Below, in pieces: positions 44,707 through 54,108 of a stretch of 64,000 bases of DNA. The translations under genes and the position numbers were made by a program. Below the pieces are notes generated by a model that saw only the letters and a program-made list of their open reading frames with translations, was not told the DNA's origin and made no database searches. Numbering within the stretch: the first letter of the stretch is position 1; the number at the start of each line of letters is the position of its first letter. Source of the DNA: Paenibacillus gallinarum (GTDB lineage Bacteria; Bacillota; Bacilli; Paenibacillales; Paenibacillaceae); assembly GCF_014836635.1 (NCBI RefSeq), contig NZ_JACSQL010000004.1:186001-250000 (forward strand), read 5' to 3'.

Positions 44707-45150
44707 ATGGAGAAAAACACACTAGGTTCATTAATATGGTTACGTCTAGTGCGCTTTACTCACCAGAGCAATCAATTATCAAATGAATTTTTGAAGCAGT
44801 TTGATCTAACGACCGCTCAATTTGATGTTCTTGTGCAAATATCGGTCTACCAACCACTGACTCAATCAGAGCTCGCTGAGAAGGTAACCGTAACACAAGG
44901 CGGTATTTCCCGCATGTTAGCAAGGCTTGAGAAAGAGCAGTATATCGAGCGTGAGCAACACTGGAAAACGAAGACGATTCGTTTAACTGAAAAAGGGGAA
45001 GAGGCACTTGCCAAAGCAATGTCACAGCAAATTGCATTCCAATCGTCCTTTTTTGATGAAGTACTAGATGAAGAAGAGAAGAAAACATTATATCGATTAA
45101 TGACACGTGTTCATAAACATAGCCAAACTAAAAAATTGCCATGGCGGTAA
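44707..45150 (+). CDS. MarR-family transcriptional regulator
   Basis: This 147-residue protein has the MarR winged-helix core ([53 protein letters not shown] in pieces, with the wing [15 protein letters not shown]). The ATG at 44707 is preferred since GAGGAG lies 6 nt upstream; the ATG at 44701 abuts it. It heads a unit with a ring-cleaving dioxygenase and an LLM oxidoreductase, a plan like the MhqR system that senses quinones and electrophiles. A TTGATTAGTCAA palindrome at 45166 upstream of the next gene may be its operator. Confidence 0.9.
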   Translation: MEKNTLGSLIWLRLVRFTHQSNQLSNEFLKQFDLTTAQFDVLVQISVYQPLTQSELAEKVTVTQGGISRMLARLEKEQYIEREQHWKTKTIRLTEKGEEALAKAMSQQIAFQSSFFDEVLDEEEKKTLYRLMTRVHKHSQTKKLPWR

Positions 45151-45198
45151 TTTTTTTAACCATCACTTGATTAGTCAATTAATAAAGGAGAGATGATT

Positions 45199-46140
45199 AT
45201 GTATACCATTTCAGGCCATCACCATATTTCTATGCTCACAAAAGATGTGAAAGAAAATAATCAGTTTTATACAAAGGTACTAGGTTTACGCAGAGTGAAA
45301 AAGACCGTTAATCAAGATGACCCTAGTATGTATCATCTGTTTTACGGAGATGTAACAGGAAGCGCAGGAACAGAACTATCTTTTTTTGAAATGCCTCGCG
45401 TGGGCAGTACGATTCGTGGAACGAATAGCATTAGCCAGATTGGGCTGCTTGTCCCGTCCTATGCGAGCTTAGTTTTTTGGAAAAATAGATTCGAGTTACT
45501 TGATGTACAGCATGGAGAAATCACCAAATATGCGGGGAAAGATGCGCTGCATTTTGAGGATAACGAAGGTCTCCGAATGGTGCTCTTGAATAATGACGGA
45601 TTAGAAACTCCTGAATACTGGTCAGCATGGAAAGATTCTATGGTGCCTGTAATGCATCGTATATTGGGGCTTGGTGCAATTGAATTAACCGTACGTTATG
45701 CAGATCGATTAGACAAAACCTTAAAGGAACTCCTCGGTTATGTAGAGGCATCTCGTTCGGAGCATGAAGTGGTGTATCAATCCGTAGCCGGGCAGTCCTT
45801 TGGAGAGATTGTTGTGAAACAGCAGGATGGCTCTGCGGAAAAACCCGGCAAAGGAAGTATTCATCATATCGCGATCCGTGTAAAGGACGAAGAAGAATTG
45901 CGTTATTGGGATAAGGTTATTAACGAACAGGGATTCCGCACTTCAGGGATCGTAGACCGCTTCTACTTCCAAAGTTTATATTTCCGTGAATCGAATGGGA
46001 TTTTATTCGAAATGGCGACAGACGGTCCAGGATTTACAGCAGATGCAAGTGTGGAGTCGCTTGGAAAAGGATTAGATCTGCCTCCTTTCTTAGAAGAGAG
46101 ACGTGCCGAGATTGAAGCAAACTTACAACCCATCGATTGA
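45199..46140 (+). CDS. Ring-cleaving dioxygenase, VOC family (MhqO-like)
   Basis: This 313-residue protein has two vicinal-oxygen-chelate modules: HHHISMLTKDVKENNQFYTKVLG, LGAIELTVRYADRLDKTLKELLGY and IHHIAIRVKDEEELRYWD supply the histidine and Glu ligands, with LFEMATDGPGF at the C-terminal metal site. Such enzymes (MhqO/MhqA/MhqE of Bacillus) open hydroquinone-type rings during quinone detoxification. AAGGAGAG gives best spacing to the ATG at 45199 rather than 45193. It lies between the MarR gene and the LLM gene. Confidence 0.9.
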   Translation: MYTISGHHHISMLTKDVKENNQFYTKVLGLRRVKKTVNQDDPSMYHLFYGDVTGSAGTELSFFEMPRVGSTIRGTNSISQIGLLVPSYASLVFWKNRFELLDVQHGEITKYAGKDALHFEDNEGLRMVLLNNDGLETPEYWSAWKDSMVPVMHRILGLGAIELTVRYADRLDKTLKELLGYVEASRSEHEVVYQSVAGQSFGEIVVKQQDGSAEKPGKGSIHHIAIRVKDEEELRYWDKVINEQGFRTSGIVDRFYFQSLYFRESNGILFEMATDGPGFTADASVESLGKGLDLPPFLEERRAEIEANLQPID

Positions 46141-46161
46141 TTGCGAAGGAGAGATATAGAG

Positions 46162-47217
46162 ATGGAACAATACCGAATAGACACAAATAAAGGCATTGAA
46201 TTTGGATTATATTCTATTGGTGAGCACTTAATTGATCCGATGACAGGAAAGCGTATTCCAGCGCAGCAACGTATTCATGAATTGATTGAAGCTAGTCAAT
46301 TGGCGGATGAGGCAGGACTGGACGTTTTTGCTGTAGGTGAAAGCCACCAAACTCATTTTACGACACAGGCACATACCGTAATTTTAGGGGCGATTGCACA
46401 AGCTACGAAACATATTAAAATAGCGAGTTCAGCAACTGTACTCAGTACATCAGATCCTGTCCGCGTGTACGAAGATTTTGCAACGCTCGATTTAATATCA
46501 GGCGGACGTGCCGAGATTGTTGCAGGGCGCGGATCAAGAGTGGGAGCGTATAGTCTGCTTGGGTATGATGTTCAGGATTATGAGGAATTGTTCGAAGAGA
46601 AAATGGAACTGCTGATGCAACTGAACAAGGAAGAGTTCGTTACATGGGAAGGCCAGTTCAGAGCACCACTCAAGCATGCAGGGATACTGCCACAACCACT
46701 TCATGGTCAAATGCCGATATGGCGGGCAGTTGGTGGACCTCCAGCGAGTGCAATGAAAGCGGGGCGTGCAGGAGTCCCAATGATGCTGACGACGCTTGGG
46801 GGACCGGCGATAAACTTCAAGCATTCTGTAGATGCTTACCGTATGGCTGCAGAGCAAAGTGGTTTTGATCCTGAGACCTTACCTGTAGCAACAACAAGCT
46901 TGTTTTATACTGCTCAGGATTCACAGGATGCACTTCGTGATTATTACCCTTACCTTAATGCAGGAATGAGAACACTGAGAGGTGAAGGCTATCCAAAGCA
47001 GCAATTTACACAAGCAATAGATTACCGAGATGCGCTTATGGTGGGCAGTCCGCAGCAAATCATTGAAAAAATGCTGTATCAACATGAATTATATAATCAA
47101 CAACGTTTTATGGCCGAAATTGATTTTGGTGGAATGCCAATGGATAAAGTGATGAAGAATATTGAGCTGATCGCAACCGAGATTATGCCGGCAGTTAAGA
47201 AATATACAGCAAAATGA
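46162..47217 (+). CDS. LLM-class flavin-dependent oxidoreductase
   Basis: This 351-residue protein is a bacterial luciferase-like monooxygenase. It contains GIEFGLYSIGEHL, a strand-helix pattern with GLDVFAVGESHQTHF, IASSATVLSTSDPVRVYEDFATLDLISGGRAEIVAGRGS (in pieces) and MPIWRAVGGPP. Members use reduced FMN and oxygen. GAAGGAGAG lies 8 nt before the ATG at 46162. Together with the MarR and VOC genes it probably handles electrophile or quinone stress. A terminator follows. Confidence 0.9.
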   Translation: MEQYRIDTNKGIEFGLYSIGEHLIDPMTGKRIPAQQRIHELIEASQLADEAGLDVFAVGESHQTHFTTQAHTVILGAIAQATKHIKIASSATVLSTSDPVRVYEDFATLDLISGGRAEIVAGRGSRVGAYSLLGYDVQDYEELFEEKMELLMQLNKEEFVTWEGQFRAPLKHAGILPQPLHGQMPIWRAVGGPPASAMKAGRAGVPMMLTTLGGPAINFKHSVDAYRMAAEQSGFDPETLPVATTSLFYTAQDSQDALRDYYPYLNAGMRTLRGEGYPKQQFTQAIDYRDALMVGSPQQIIEKMLYQHELYNQQRFMAEIDFGGMPMDKVMKNIELIATEIMPAVKKYTAK

Positions 47218-47267
47218 GCAGGGACAAGAGATAGGAATTGCTGGATTGATCGTGGATTTAAAAGAAG

Positions 47268-47303
47268 AAGAGCCAAGTCTATTATAGACCTGACTCTTTT
47301 TTT
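47268..47303. terminator. Terminator between convergent LLM and GNAT genes
   Basis: AAGAGCCAAGTCT pairs with AGACCTGACTCTT (G-U wobbles) with a 5-nt loop, followed by seven T residues on the plus strand. Confidence 0.75.
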
Positions 47304-47322
47304 ATTGGTACTGAGCTTTCGG

Positions 47323-47853
47323 TTACTCTTGATGAATCAGTGAATAAACAAAAGCGTTATGAGATTCACCCTGATGGACCATGTAATCACGTAACAAACC
47401 TTCTTTTTCAAACCCAAGTTTCAATAGCAATTGACCGGACGCATCATTATTGATAAAAGTGACGGCTCCGATTCGGCTGAGTTCCATCGTATTCTGCCCG
47501 AAGGTAATCGCCTCACGAATGGCTTCCGATGCATATCCGTTTCTCCAGTGGTCTGGATGAACTTCATATCCAATCTCTGCCCTGCGATGTCTTGGAATCC
47601 ATGAATGAAAGCCGACCGTACCTATGAACTGTCCAGTGTCTTTTCTTACGATCCCCCAGCGAATTCCTCGTCTTTCTCTATAATTCGTATCAAACAAAGA
47701 GACGATTTCTTCTGCTTGCTCAAGGTTCTCCAAGTTTTTTCTTCCATAATAGCGTGTGACTTCTGACATGGAGAGATATTCATAGATAGAAGCAGCATCT
47801 TGCATTGTTATCTCTCTCAGGATAAGGCGCTTGGTTTCTAGGATCGGAAACAA
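47323..47853 (-). CDS. GNAT acetyltransferase, RimJ/RimL type
   Basis: This 176-residue protein begins LETKRLILREITMQDAASIYEYLS and includes GTVGFHSW, RRAEIGYEVHPDHWRNGYASEAIREAI (the acetyl-CoA-binding motif A) and LLKLGFEKEGLLRDYMVHQG. That matches the RimJ/RimL branch, which acetylates protein N-termini or small molecules. AAGGAGTGATTCCTTG-like context lies upstream of the ATG. It is a single gene; the substrate is unknown. Confidence 0.88.
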   Translation of the reverse strand: MFPILETKRLILREITMQDAASIYEYLSMSEVTRYYGRKNLENLEQAEEIVSLFDTNYRERRGIRWGIVRKDTGQFIGTVGFHSWIPRHRRAEIGYEVHPDHWRNGYASEAIREAITFGQNTMELSRIGAVTFINNDASGQLLLKLGFEKEGLLRDYMVHQGESHNAFVYSLIHQE

Positions 47854-47948
47854 GGAATCACTCCTTCTGTTAAAATATGTAATGTTATCTTACCAGAAAG
47901 TGTGCCGTAGAAAATCAGTTACTAGGAATTCGAAAAGTTATATTTTAA

Positions 47949-49922
47949 TTAAGACTGTTCTCGAATCCAGACCTGCATCTCTCCAGGAGTGCGGTTCCCC
48001 CATAATGTGTATGGAACAGCCAACAGCCGCTGGGCTTCCTGCTTCGGCGGTTCAGTAGAGTAGAGAGTGTCTTTATGTTCTGTATCTTCTTCTTGGCGGA
48101 TGCCGTCTATTTCAAGGAATACAATCTCATCATTCCATATGCCGGTTACTTCGCGAATCTCAGCATCTGCCGGCAGACGAACGGACGTCAGTGGAGAGAC
48201 GTTATCCATCTCTTCCAGACAATAAACGAGCGGACCGCGCTGAAGGGCTACACGGCCTGCGTTTGCTCTCACGTTTGAATGAGAATACAGACGCCGTGCT
48301 TGCATATCAAAATGAATGGACAACTGATCGCCTTGCTTCCATGTGCGTTTGAAGTAGGCGTATCCATCACGAAGTTCAGCTGTAATTTCTTCTCCATTCA
48401 CGCGGAAGGAGGTATCCTGAGACCAGGATGGCACACGTACAGCTAGAGTGAATATTCCATCGCCTTCTACTTCTTGAACTTGTAAGCTCGCTAGTCCATT
48501 CCAAGGTAATTCACTTGTAAGCGCAATTGTTGCTTTACTAGAGCCAAGTGTGACCTGTGTTTCATTACCGATATATAGATGGGTATAAAGTGTATCTTCG
48601 CTTGCAGTAAAGATGTATGAGCCAAGGGAAGATAACAAACGGGCAACGTTTGGAGGACAGCAAGCACAGCCATACCATTTTTGACGAACTGCTTTCACAT
48701 GATGTTTGCCTGGATTTCCTTTGCTTGCTTCCGGCCATACTTCCATCGGATTCACATAGAAGTAATGTTTTCCATCCTCAGCGATTCCGGCCGTTACCGT
48801 ATTGTAGAGTGCGCGCTCCATCACATCTGCGTATTCACCTTTCATCTCCGCTTGAAGCATGCGTCTAGCAAAGAAAATAAGGCCAATGGATGCACAGGTT
48901 TCGGAGTAATTCGTATCATTAGGCAGGTCATAGTCAAAAGTAAAGGCTTCCCCGTGATGGGTTGAACCGATGCTGCCATTCACATACATTTGCTTATGGA
49001 CAATGTTATTCCATAATCTTTTACAAACATTCAGCAGTTCCTGATCCCCTTTAAGAATGGCTAAATCCGCCATTGCCGTATACATGTAAACCGCACGTAC
49101 CGCATGGCCTACCGCTACCTCTTGCTCCCGAACGGGTTTGTGCGCCTGCCAATATTCGAGGCTAGGGAATTGTTTCTGCACCACATCTCCCGTCCAGAAT
49201 GACTTCCGTCCCCGACGTTCCCATTCTTCGTGGAAGAAACTTGGTTGTTGACCTCTTTCATCGATAAAGAAAGAGCTGAGATTCAGGTATTTTGTATCGC
49301 CAGTTACTTGGTACAGTTTAATGAGAGCAAGCTCAATCTCCTGATGACCATCATATCCTCGAATTTGACCGGGCTCCGGCCCATAGGTAAGGCAGATGAA
49401 GTCAGCGAATTTCTTTGCTACATCCAAAAGTTTGGTTTTACCTGTACCTTCGTAATAGGCCACAGCCGCTTCAATTAAATGACCAGCCGTATAAAATTCA
49501 TGACAGTCATGCAGATTGGTCAGTCGTTTATCTGGTGCAGCAACCATGAAATAGGTATTGATGTAACCGTCCTCATCTTGTGCAGCGGCAATCAGGTCAA
49601 TGGCTTCATCAGCGATCTTGGCAAGGTCCGGGTCTGGGGAAGCGGATAGGGAGAAGCCAACGGCTTCGAGCCATTTGTACAGGTCAGTGTCCTGAAATAC
49701 AAAGCCATGGAACTCACCTTTCTCAAGTCCGGCAGCAATGCGGAAATTACGAATAGCTCTGCTTGGTTCGGCGTCAGGGATCGCATCATTTAGTGCATCC
49801 CATTGGTAAGGGATAACGGTATTTTTAACAAGTTCAACATAAGGAGTCCAATAGGAATCATTAATGGCAATATTTTTTAGCGGTAAAGGTTGAGATTGAA
49901 ACGAACTGGATACTTTATTCAT
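47949..49922 (-). CDS. Glycoside hydrolase family 127, beta-L-arabinofuranosidase
   Basis: This 657-residue cytoplasmic enzyme has an (alpha/alpha)6 barrel (YKWLEAVGFSLSASPDP, DEDGYINTYFM, FYTAGHLIEAAVAYYEGTG, YDGHQEIELALIKLY). The zinc-thiolate site GCACCPPN, whose cysteine acts as nucleophile in characterised GH127 enzymes, is present, and a C-terminal beta-sandwich follows. It should remove beta-L-arabinofuranose from plant polymers or glycoproteins. The ATG at 49922 has GGAGAG upstream; in-frame starts up to 50012 would overlap the divergent regulator. The AraC-type gene next door is its probable activator. Confidence 0.92.
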   Translation of the reverse strand: MNKVSSSFQSQPLPLKNIAINDSYWTPYVELVKNTVIPYQWDALNDAIPDAEPSRAIRNFRIAAGLEKGEFHGFVFQDTDLYKWLEAVGFSLSASPDPDLAKIADEAIDLIAAAQDEDGYINTYFMVAAPDKRLTNLHDCHEFYTAGHLIEAAVAYYEGTGKTKLLDVAKKFADFICLTYGPEPGQIRGYDGHQEIELALIKLYQVTGDTKYLNLSSFFIDERGQQPSFFHEEWERRGRKSFWTGDVVQKQFPSLEYWQAHKPVREQEVAVGHAVRAVYMYTAMADLAILKGDQELLNVCKRLWNNIVHKQMYVNGSIGSTHHGEAFTFDYDLPNDTNYSETCASIGLIFFARRMLQAEMKGEYADVMERALYNTVTAGIAEDGKHYFYVNPMEVWPEASKGNPGKHHVKAVRQKWYGCACCPPNVARLLSSLGSYIFTASEDTLYTHLYIGNETQVTLGSSKATIALTSELPWNGLASLQVQEVEGDGIFTLAVRVPSWSQDTSFRVNGEEITAELRDGYAYFKRTWKQGDQLSIHFDMQARRLYSHSNVRANAGRVALQRGPLVYCLEEMDNVSPLTSVRLPADAEIREVTGIWNDEIVFLEIDGIRQEEDTEHKDTLYSTEPPKQEAQRLLAVPYTLWGNRTPGEMQVWIREQS

Positions 49923-50050
49923 GGTCTCACTCTCCATTTCATGATCTTTTATTACATCATAGTCCAGAATGATGCCCTTTGTCGGTAGAAGGTAAGGTAT
50001 AATAGGTGTCAAAAACTGACCTCCTAATGAGAGGGAAGGAGAAGATCGAT

Positions 50051-50872
50051 TTGTTGTCTCTTTATTTGCATCAGCCCTATACTTTTGTGATGGGCGGGCA
50101 TTTCTTATCGGATGAATCTTGGTCCCATATGGACCGGACTATCGAAGATTATGAACTGATTATTGGCGTATCCGGGGTAATCTTCCTGGAAGTGAATGGG
50201 TTGATGTATGAAGTGAAAGAAGGGGATGTTCTGCTGCTTGAACCTGGAGAAAGACACCGTGGGTACAAGCTTTCACAGCCTGGAGTTTCATTTTACTGGT
50301 TCCACTTTCTATTACCTGAACAGGCATCCTCTGCTGAAGCAGAATCATACGGACAAATTCCAAGGTATGCAAGATGTCCGAATCCAAACCGAGTGCATAT
50401 TCTAGCACGTCAGCTTCTACATGCAGGGAGCGGCGGGTATCGAATAGGGAGAGCAGGAGACTATTTTCTGACCACACTTCTCATTGAACTCGCAGAACAG
50501 CTCCAAGATGCAGATGAGTATTCAGCACTAAATCCGCAGCTCCCCGAGCTTCTTGAATGGATTCGTCTACATGCACAAAGTGAAGACATTTCGGTAGAGA
50601 AAATAGCAGATCATATGGGATATAACAGAGATTATTTATCTCGTATGTTTAAGAAAAGGTTTGGTGTTGGCGTGCTAGGTTACATTCACCGATTAAAGCT
50701 GGATGCAGCCAAAGAAGCACTGACGGGTACCAACTTACATATTAAAGAGGTTGCCGCGCTCGTTGGTATAAAGGATGATAAGCAGTTTGCCAAATGGTTC
50801 AAGCGCTTGGCCGGTGTGACCCCTACATCGTACCGAAGAGAATTCCGTCTGACCAAGCTGAATAAGGAGTAA
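50051..50872 (+). CDS. AraC-family transcriptional regulator
   Basis: This protein of about 273-288 residues has an N-terminal cupin ligand domain (GGHFLSDESWSHM, MYEVKEGDVLLLEPGERHRGY) and a C-terminal double helix-turn-helix (ISVEKIADHMGYNRDYLSRMFKKRFGVGVLGYIHRLKLDAAKEALTG and HIKEVAALVGIKDDKQFAKWFKRLAGVTPTSYRREF in pieces). The start is uncertain: AAGGAG is best placed for TTG at 50051, but ATG 50027 and GTG 50006 are in frame. It is divergent from the GH127 gene, which it probably activates in response to an arabinose-containing ligand. Confidence 0.88.
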   Translation: MLSLYLHQPYTFVMGGHFLSDESWSHMDRTIEDYELIIGVSGVIFLEVNGLMYEVKEGDVLLLEPGERHRGYKLSQPGVSFYWFHFLLPEQASSAEAESYGQIPRYARCPNPNRVHILARQLLHAGSGGYRIGRAGDYFLTTLLIELAEQLQDADEYSALNPQLPELLEWIRLHAQSEDISVEKIADHMGYNRDYLSRMFKKRFGVGVLGYIHRLKLDAAKEALTGTNLHIKEVAALVGIKDDKQFAKWFKRLAGVTPTSYRREFRLTKLNKE

Positions 50873-50974
50873 GGGAATAAAGCTGCTATCATGAATAGAA
50901 ACAAATGGACCAGTAATGTGTTAGAATGAATGAAAATCTAGAGTGTTACATGGAATTGAAAGGGAAGATAAAGA

Positions 50975-51211
50975 ATGTCATATACAGCTGAACAGGTCGC
51001 CGAATGGATGGTAGAGGAAATTCGTTTTAAGGGGAATTTATATCAAGAAGATGCCATTCGCTATGTGCGGGAACATTTTGGAGAAGAATTCGTATTTGTT
51101 AATGAGAATGGGAACGCCTCTTTGGAGAAAGAAGTGAAGAAAGCTTTCCGTAAACTACATAAGGGACGTATCGCCTGGGATCGTGACGGATTTATGTGGG
51201 GCTGGACCTAA
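50975..51211 (+). CDS. Small conserved-looking hypothetical protein
   Basis: This 78-residue protein has AAAGGGAAG before the ATG and its own terminator. The sequence TAEQVAEWMVEEIRFKGNLY, followed by a basic helix and IAWDRDGFMWGW, has the look of a small folded domain of the DUF6953 type found in Firmicutes. No function is known. It stands between the AraC gene and an otherwise empty region. Confidence 0.7.
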   Translation: MSYTAEQVAEWMVEEIRFKGNLYQEDAIRYVREHFGEEFVFVNENGNASLEKEVKKAFRKLHKGRIAWDRDGFMWGWT

Positions 51212-51218
51212 GGGAAAT

Positions 51219-51252
51219 AAAAACACGATCCGTGTAATGGGTCGTGTTTTTT
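51219..51252 (+). terminator. Terminator after the 78-residue gene
   Basis: AAAACACGATCC pairs with GGGTCGTGTTTT (one wobble), then TTTTT. Confidence 0.75.
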
Positions 51253-51674
51253 ACTTGCAGACAAGCTTTTTTTCTACTTTTGTCATTGATATAATTAAGA
51301 TCGTAAGAGTACTTCATCATCAGGTCCACATCGGGATAAAAAAGTGAGGGAACATATTTAAGGGAATTACATATCACTGTTTTTAAAAACAACAGAATCG
51401 AGTCAGAAACAGGATGTAAGACCAGCAGGCTCACAGGAAAAAAGTGATAATAGGATTGTTGTTTCATTTTGAATATATAAATGGTAATGAGTTTCATAGT
51501 GTCGGTAGCACTAAATCAGGCCATAAAGATTCGGAATCCATACCGGCTTCCTTGGCATGATCTGATGAAGAAACCATTATATAATCTAATGAAGGGTTAT
51601 AAGTAAGTATTATCTATTATTATAGTGTATACTTTGGGTAGGTTTCATCGCGTCGTATGAAATAGAGGTGAACT
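51253..51674. other. Intergenic region without a recognised gene
   Basis: About 420 nt, AT-rich. The only structured item is a perfect 14-bp palindrome TGTTTTTAAAAACA at 51378-51391, which could be an operator. A -10-like TATACT lies at 51628-51633 upstream of the kinase gene but has no good -35. An open frame on the minus strand here has no ribosome binding site and crosses a terminator. Confidence 0.5.
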
Positions 51675-53345
51675 ATGATCAAGGATAAATCACGTTTCTT
51701 TCAAAATTTTGAAGAGGCTGCAAGTCATATTATTGATGTTTTAAAGTCTCTGATTCAAGCGGAGACTATTTTTATAGCTACGAATGATGGTGTAACGAAT
51801 AAAATATTGAAAGCTTTCAACAGAGCGGAAATCCTCGTACAGGAAGGGGTTTCGCTTCCATACAAGCAATCGTATTGTAGTTTGGTTGGCAGAGAACCTG
51901 TTGTGATCTCTAATACTTTGGAGCATCCAATAACGAAGGAACTAGATATTACAGAGCAGATCGGGGATCACTCCTTTGTTGGGGTGCCGATTAGTTATAA
52001 AAGCGGAAGATTGTTTGGAACGTTATGCGTTCTTGATAACAGCTCGGCGGTAATTAAAGATGAGGATATACAAACACTATCTTCCATGGCGATGTTCTTG
52101 TCTTACATTATTGAACTTGAAAGAATTATCGACCTTGAAGTGAAGCGGAATGAAATGCTATATCGAGATAAGAAAGAATTTGAATTGAAAGTCCAGAAAT
52201 TACGTAATGAAGTACAAATGGCTGATCAGATGACACAACATAAATCGGAATTTCTGGCCATGATCACTCACGAACTTCGAAATTCAATAAATGGAACGAT
52301 AGGCATGTCCGATCTACTAGAAACAACGGAGCTTTCGGAACAGCAACAGGAGTATATGGATCTATTGAAGTCTAGCAACAATTCGTTGCTGTCACTTGTA
52401 AATAATATTTTGGACTATAGTAAGATTGAAGCTGGCAAAGCTGTACTAGAAGAGGACCCGTTTGACCTTGTTTCTACGGTAGAAGATTCCATTTATACAG
52501 TCGCACCTAGGACGTTAGGTAAGCCTGTAGAAGTTATTCTTGATGTAGCTCCAGATATCCCCACTTATCTCCTCGGTGATGCTGAAAAAATACGGCAGAT
52601 TCTGCTTAATTTCCTTAGTAACGCGGTGAAGTTTACGCATGAAGGTGAAATCCTTGTATGTCTGCGTCTTTTGAATTCTTCGGATGAGGATCAGGTGTAT
52701 ATTCAAATTACCATTCAGGATAGCGGTGTAGGTATTCCGGAAGATAAAATATCTCAGTTGTTTCAACATTATTACCAGGCGCATGAAAACGACCATATTC
52801 ATCATTACGGTGGAACAGGGCTTGGTCTTGCTATTGCACAAAATTTAGTGAATATGATGGATGGATCTATTGAAGTAGAGAGTACGGTTGGAGAAGGTAC
52901 GAAAATCAGTATCATTCTTGGATTTAAAGAATACGCCGGCTATGATAATCTACCATTCTCCTCATCTGTTCTTAAACAAATGAAGATCCTGATCATTGAT
53001 GATAACGAAACAAGCAGGCAATCACTGGGTAGACTTTTGAAGAGCTGGGGGATTGAACAAACAGAAGTAGCTTCTACAGCCGAAGCGATGATCCAGATCC
53101 AGTTGGGGTTAACTTATGATTTGATATTAATGGATTTTAGTATCGAAGAATCATCAGATATTAGAACATATCTTGGCGAGGATGTACCGATTGGACTTCT
53201 GGCTCCCATTGGGACGACATTAAATGCGGAGCAGAAGAAGAGGTATGAGTTCTTAACATTTAAACCTTTCCGAAGATTGCAACTATATAATGCGCTTATT
53301 GCCTTCCAAACGAAAAAATTAATAGCAAACATAAAGATTAAATAG
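51675..53345 (+). CDS. Cytoplasmic hybrid sensor histidine kinase (GAF-HisKA-HATPase-REC)
   Basis: This 556-residue protein has no membrane segment. A GAF-like sensor (about 10-155) includes the SYCSLVGREPVVISNT and FVGVPISYKSGRLFGTLCVLDN segments. HisKA carries phospho-accepting His199 in ITHELRNSINGTIGMSDLL. A HATPase follows (ILLNFLSNAVKFTHEGE, DSGVGIPEDK, GGTGLGLAIAQNLV), then a C-terminal receiver (MKILIIDDNETSRQ, phospho-Asp487 in LILMDFSI, Lys in FLTFKPF). No separate response regulator or phosphotransfer gene is adjacent, so its output is unknown. AGAGGTGAACT precedes the ATG. Confidence 0.9.
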   Translation: MIKDKSRFFQNFEEAASHIIDVLKSLIQAETIFIATNDGVTNKILKAFNRAEILVQEGVSLPYKQSYCSLVGREPVVISNTLEHPITKELDITEQIGDHSFVGVPISYKSGRLFGTLCVLDNSSAVIKDEDIQTLSSMAMFLSYIIELERIIDLEVKRNEMLYRDKKEFELKVQKLRNEVQMADQMTQHKSEFLAMITHELRNSINGTIGMSDLLETTELSEQQQEYMDLLKSSNNSLLSLVNNILDYSKIEAGKAVLEEDPFDLVSTVEDSIYTVAPRTLGKPVEVILDVAPDIPTYLLGDAEKIRQILLNFLSNAVKFTHEGEILVCLRLLNSSDEDQVYIQITIQDSGVGIPEDKISQLFQHYYQAHENDHIHHYGGTGLGLAIAQNLVNMMDGSIEVESTVGEGTKISIILGFKEYAGYDNLPFSSSVLKQMKILIIDDNETSRQSLGRLLKSWGIEQTEVASTAEAMIQIQLGLTYDLILMDFSIEESSDIRTYLGEDVPIGLLAPIGTTLNAEQKKRYEFLTFKPFRRLQLYNALIAFQTKKLIANIKIK

Positions 53346-53415
53346 AGAAATCAATGCTCTGAGTTTTCCGTAATGGAAGGCTCGGAGTTTTTTTATATTA
53401 CTAATAAAGAATAGA

Positions 53416-53481
53416 TTGACAGTGAATAATGAGCTCTATACAATAAGATAGTCATAAAATAAGTAGACCAGTCACTATATT
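53416..53481 (+). promoter_or_regulatory. Promoter and LmrA/QdoR-type operator of the TetR gene
   Basis: TTGACA (53416-53421), a 17-nt spacer and TACAAT (53439-53444) form a good sigma-A promoter. TAGACCAGTCACTATA at 53464-53479 just downstream matches the remembered LmrA/YxaF box form (AWAGACCRKTCWMTATWWWT). A second copy lies at 54109. Confidence 0.65.
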
Positions 53482-53503
53482 TTATGAGAAATGGGGTGAG
53501 AGA

Positions 53504-54073
53504 TTGAATTCAAAGAATGATTCAAGAGATAACATCCTTGCCACAGCAACACGTCTTTTTCACTTGCAGGGTTATCATGCAACGGGTCTAAATCAGATTC
53601 TGAAAGAAAGTGGAGCACCGAAAGGTTCCTTGTACTATCATTTTCCGAATGGAAAGGAACAATTGGCTATAGAAGCTGTACATAGGATGGCTGAATTTGT
53701 AGAAGCTGATATCCTGAATAGTTTGAATAAAGAGGTCAGTGCGGTAACGGGGATTCAGAATCATATTTTAAAAATGGTAGATTGCTTTAACGAGGTAGAT
53801 ACACTCGAAGGGATTCCCATCGGTATCGTTGCTGCAGAAACGTCGCTGATTAGTGAACCGTTGCGACTCGCTTGTCAGTCGGCTTTTGAAAAGTGGGAAG
53901 AAACATATCGCATAAGTTTACTGAAAGAAGGATTTGATCTTGAGCATGCTACGAAGCTATCCATGCTCATTAACAGTATGATCGAAGGGGCCATTACGCG
54001 TTGTCTCACCAATAAGAATGGACAGCCGCTGCAGGTGGTCGCCGAATATATACCCATTTTGCTAAAAAAATAG
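53504..54073 (+). CDS. lmrA: TetR-family repressor, LmrA/QdoR-like
   Basis: This 189-residue protein has an N-terminal TetR helix-turn-helix (ILATATRLFHLQGYHATGLNQILKESGAPKGSLYYHFPNGKEQLA in pieces) and a C-terminal ligand domain. It resembles Bacillus LmrA and QdoR, which repress a drug efflux gene or quercetin genes. TTG start with GGGGTGAG upstream. Matching operators lie in front of this gene and in front of the MFS gene that follows, so it most likely represses both and is relieved by a drug or flavonoid. The gene symbol is by analogy. Confidence 0.85.
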   Translation: MNSKNDSRDNILATATRLFHLQGYHATGLNQILKESGAPKGSLYYHFPNGKEQLAIEAVHRMAEFVEADILNSLNKEVSAVTGIQNHILKMVDCFNEVDTLEGIPIGIVAAETSLISEPLRLACQSAFEKWEETYRISLLKEGFDLEHATKLSMLINSMIEGAITRCLTNKNGQPLQVVAEYIPILLKK

Positions 54074-54108
54074 AGCAGAAGTCTCTCAGTTTTTGCAGAC
54101 ATATTATA

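Noticed and set aside
45166..45183. TTGATTAGTCAATTAAT as a MarR operator
   Set aside because: Short AT-rich palindrome; placement is suggestive but not enough to list as a separate site.
51192..51497. 101-codon open frame on the minus strand
   Set aside because: Crosses the terminator of the 78-residue gene, has no ribosome binding site and reads like AT-rich noise.
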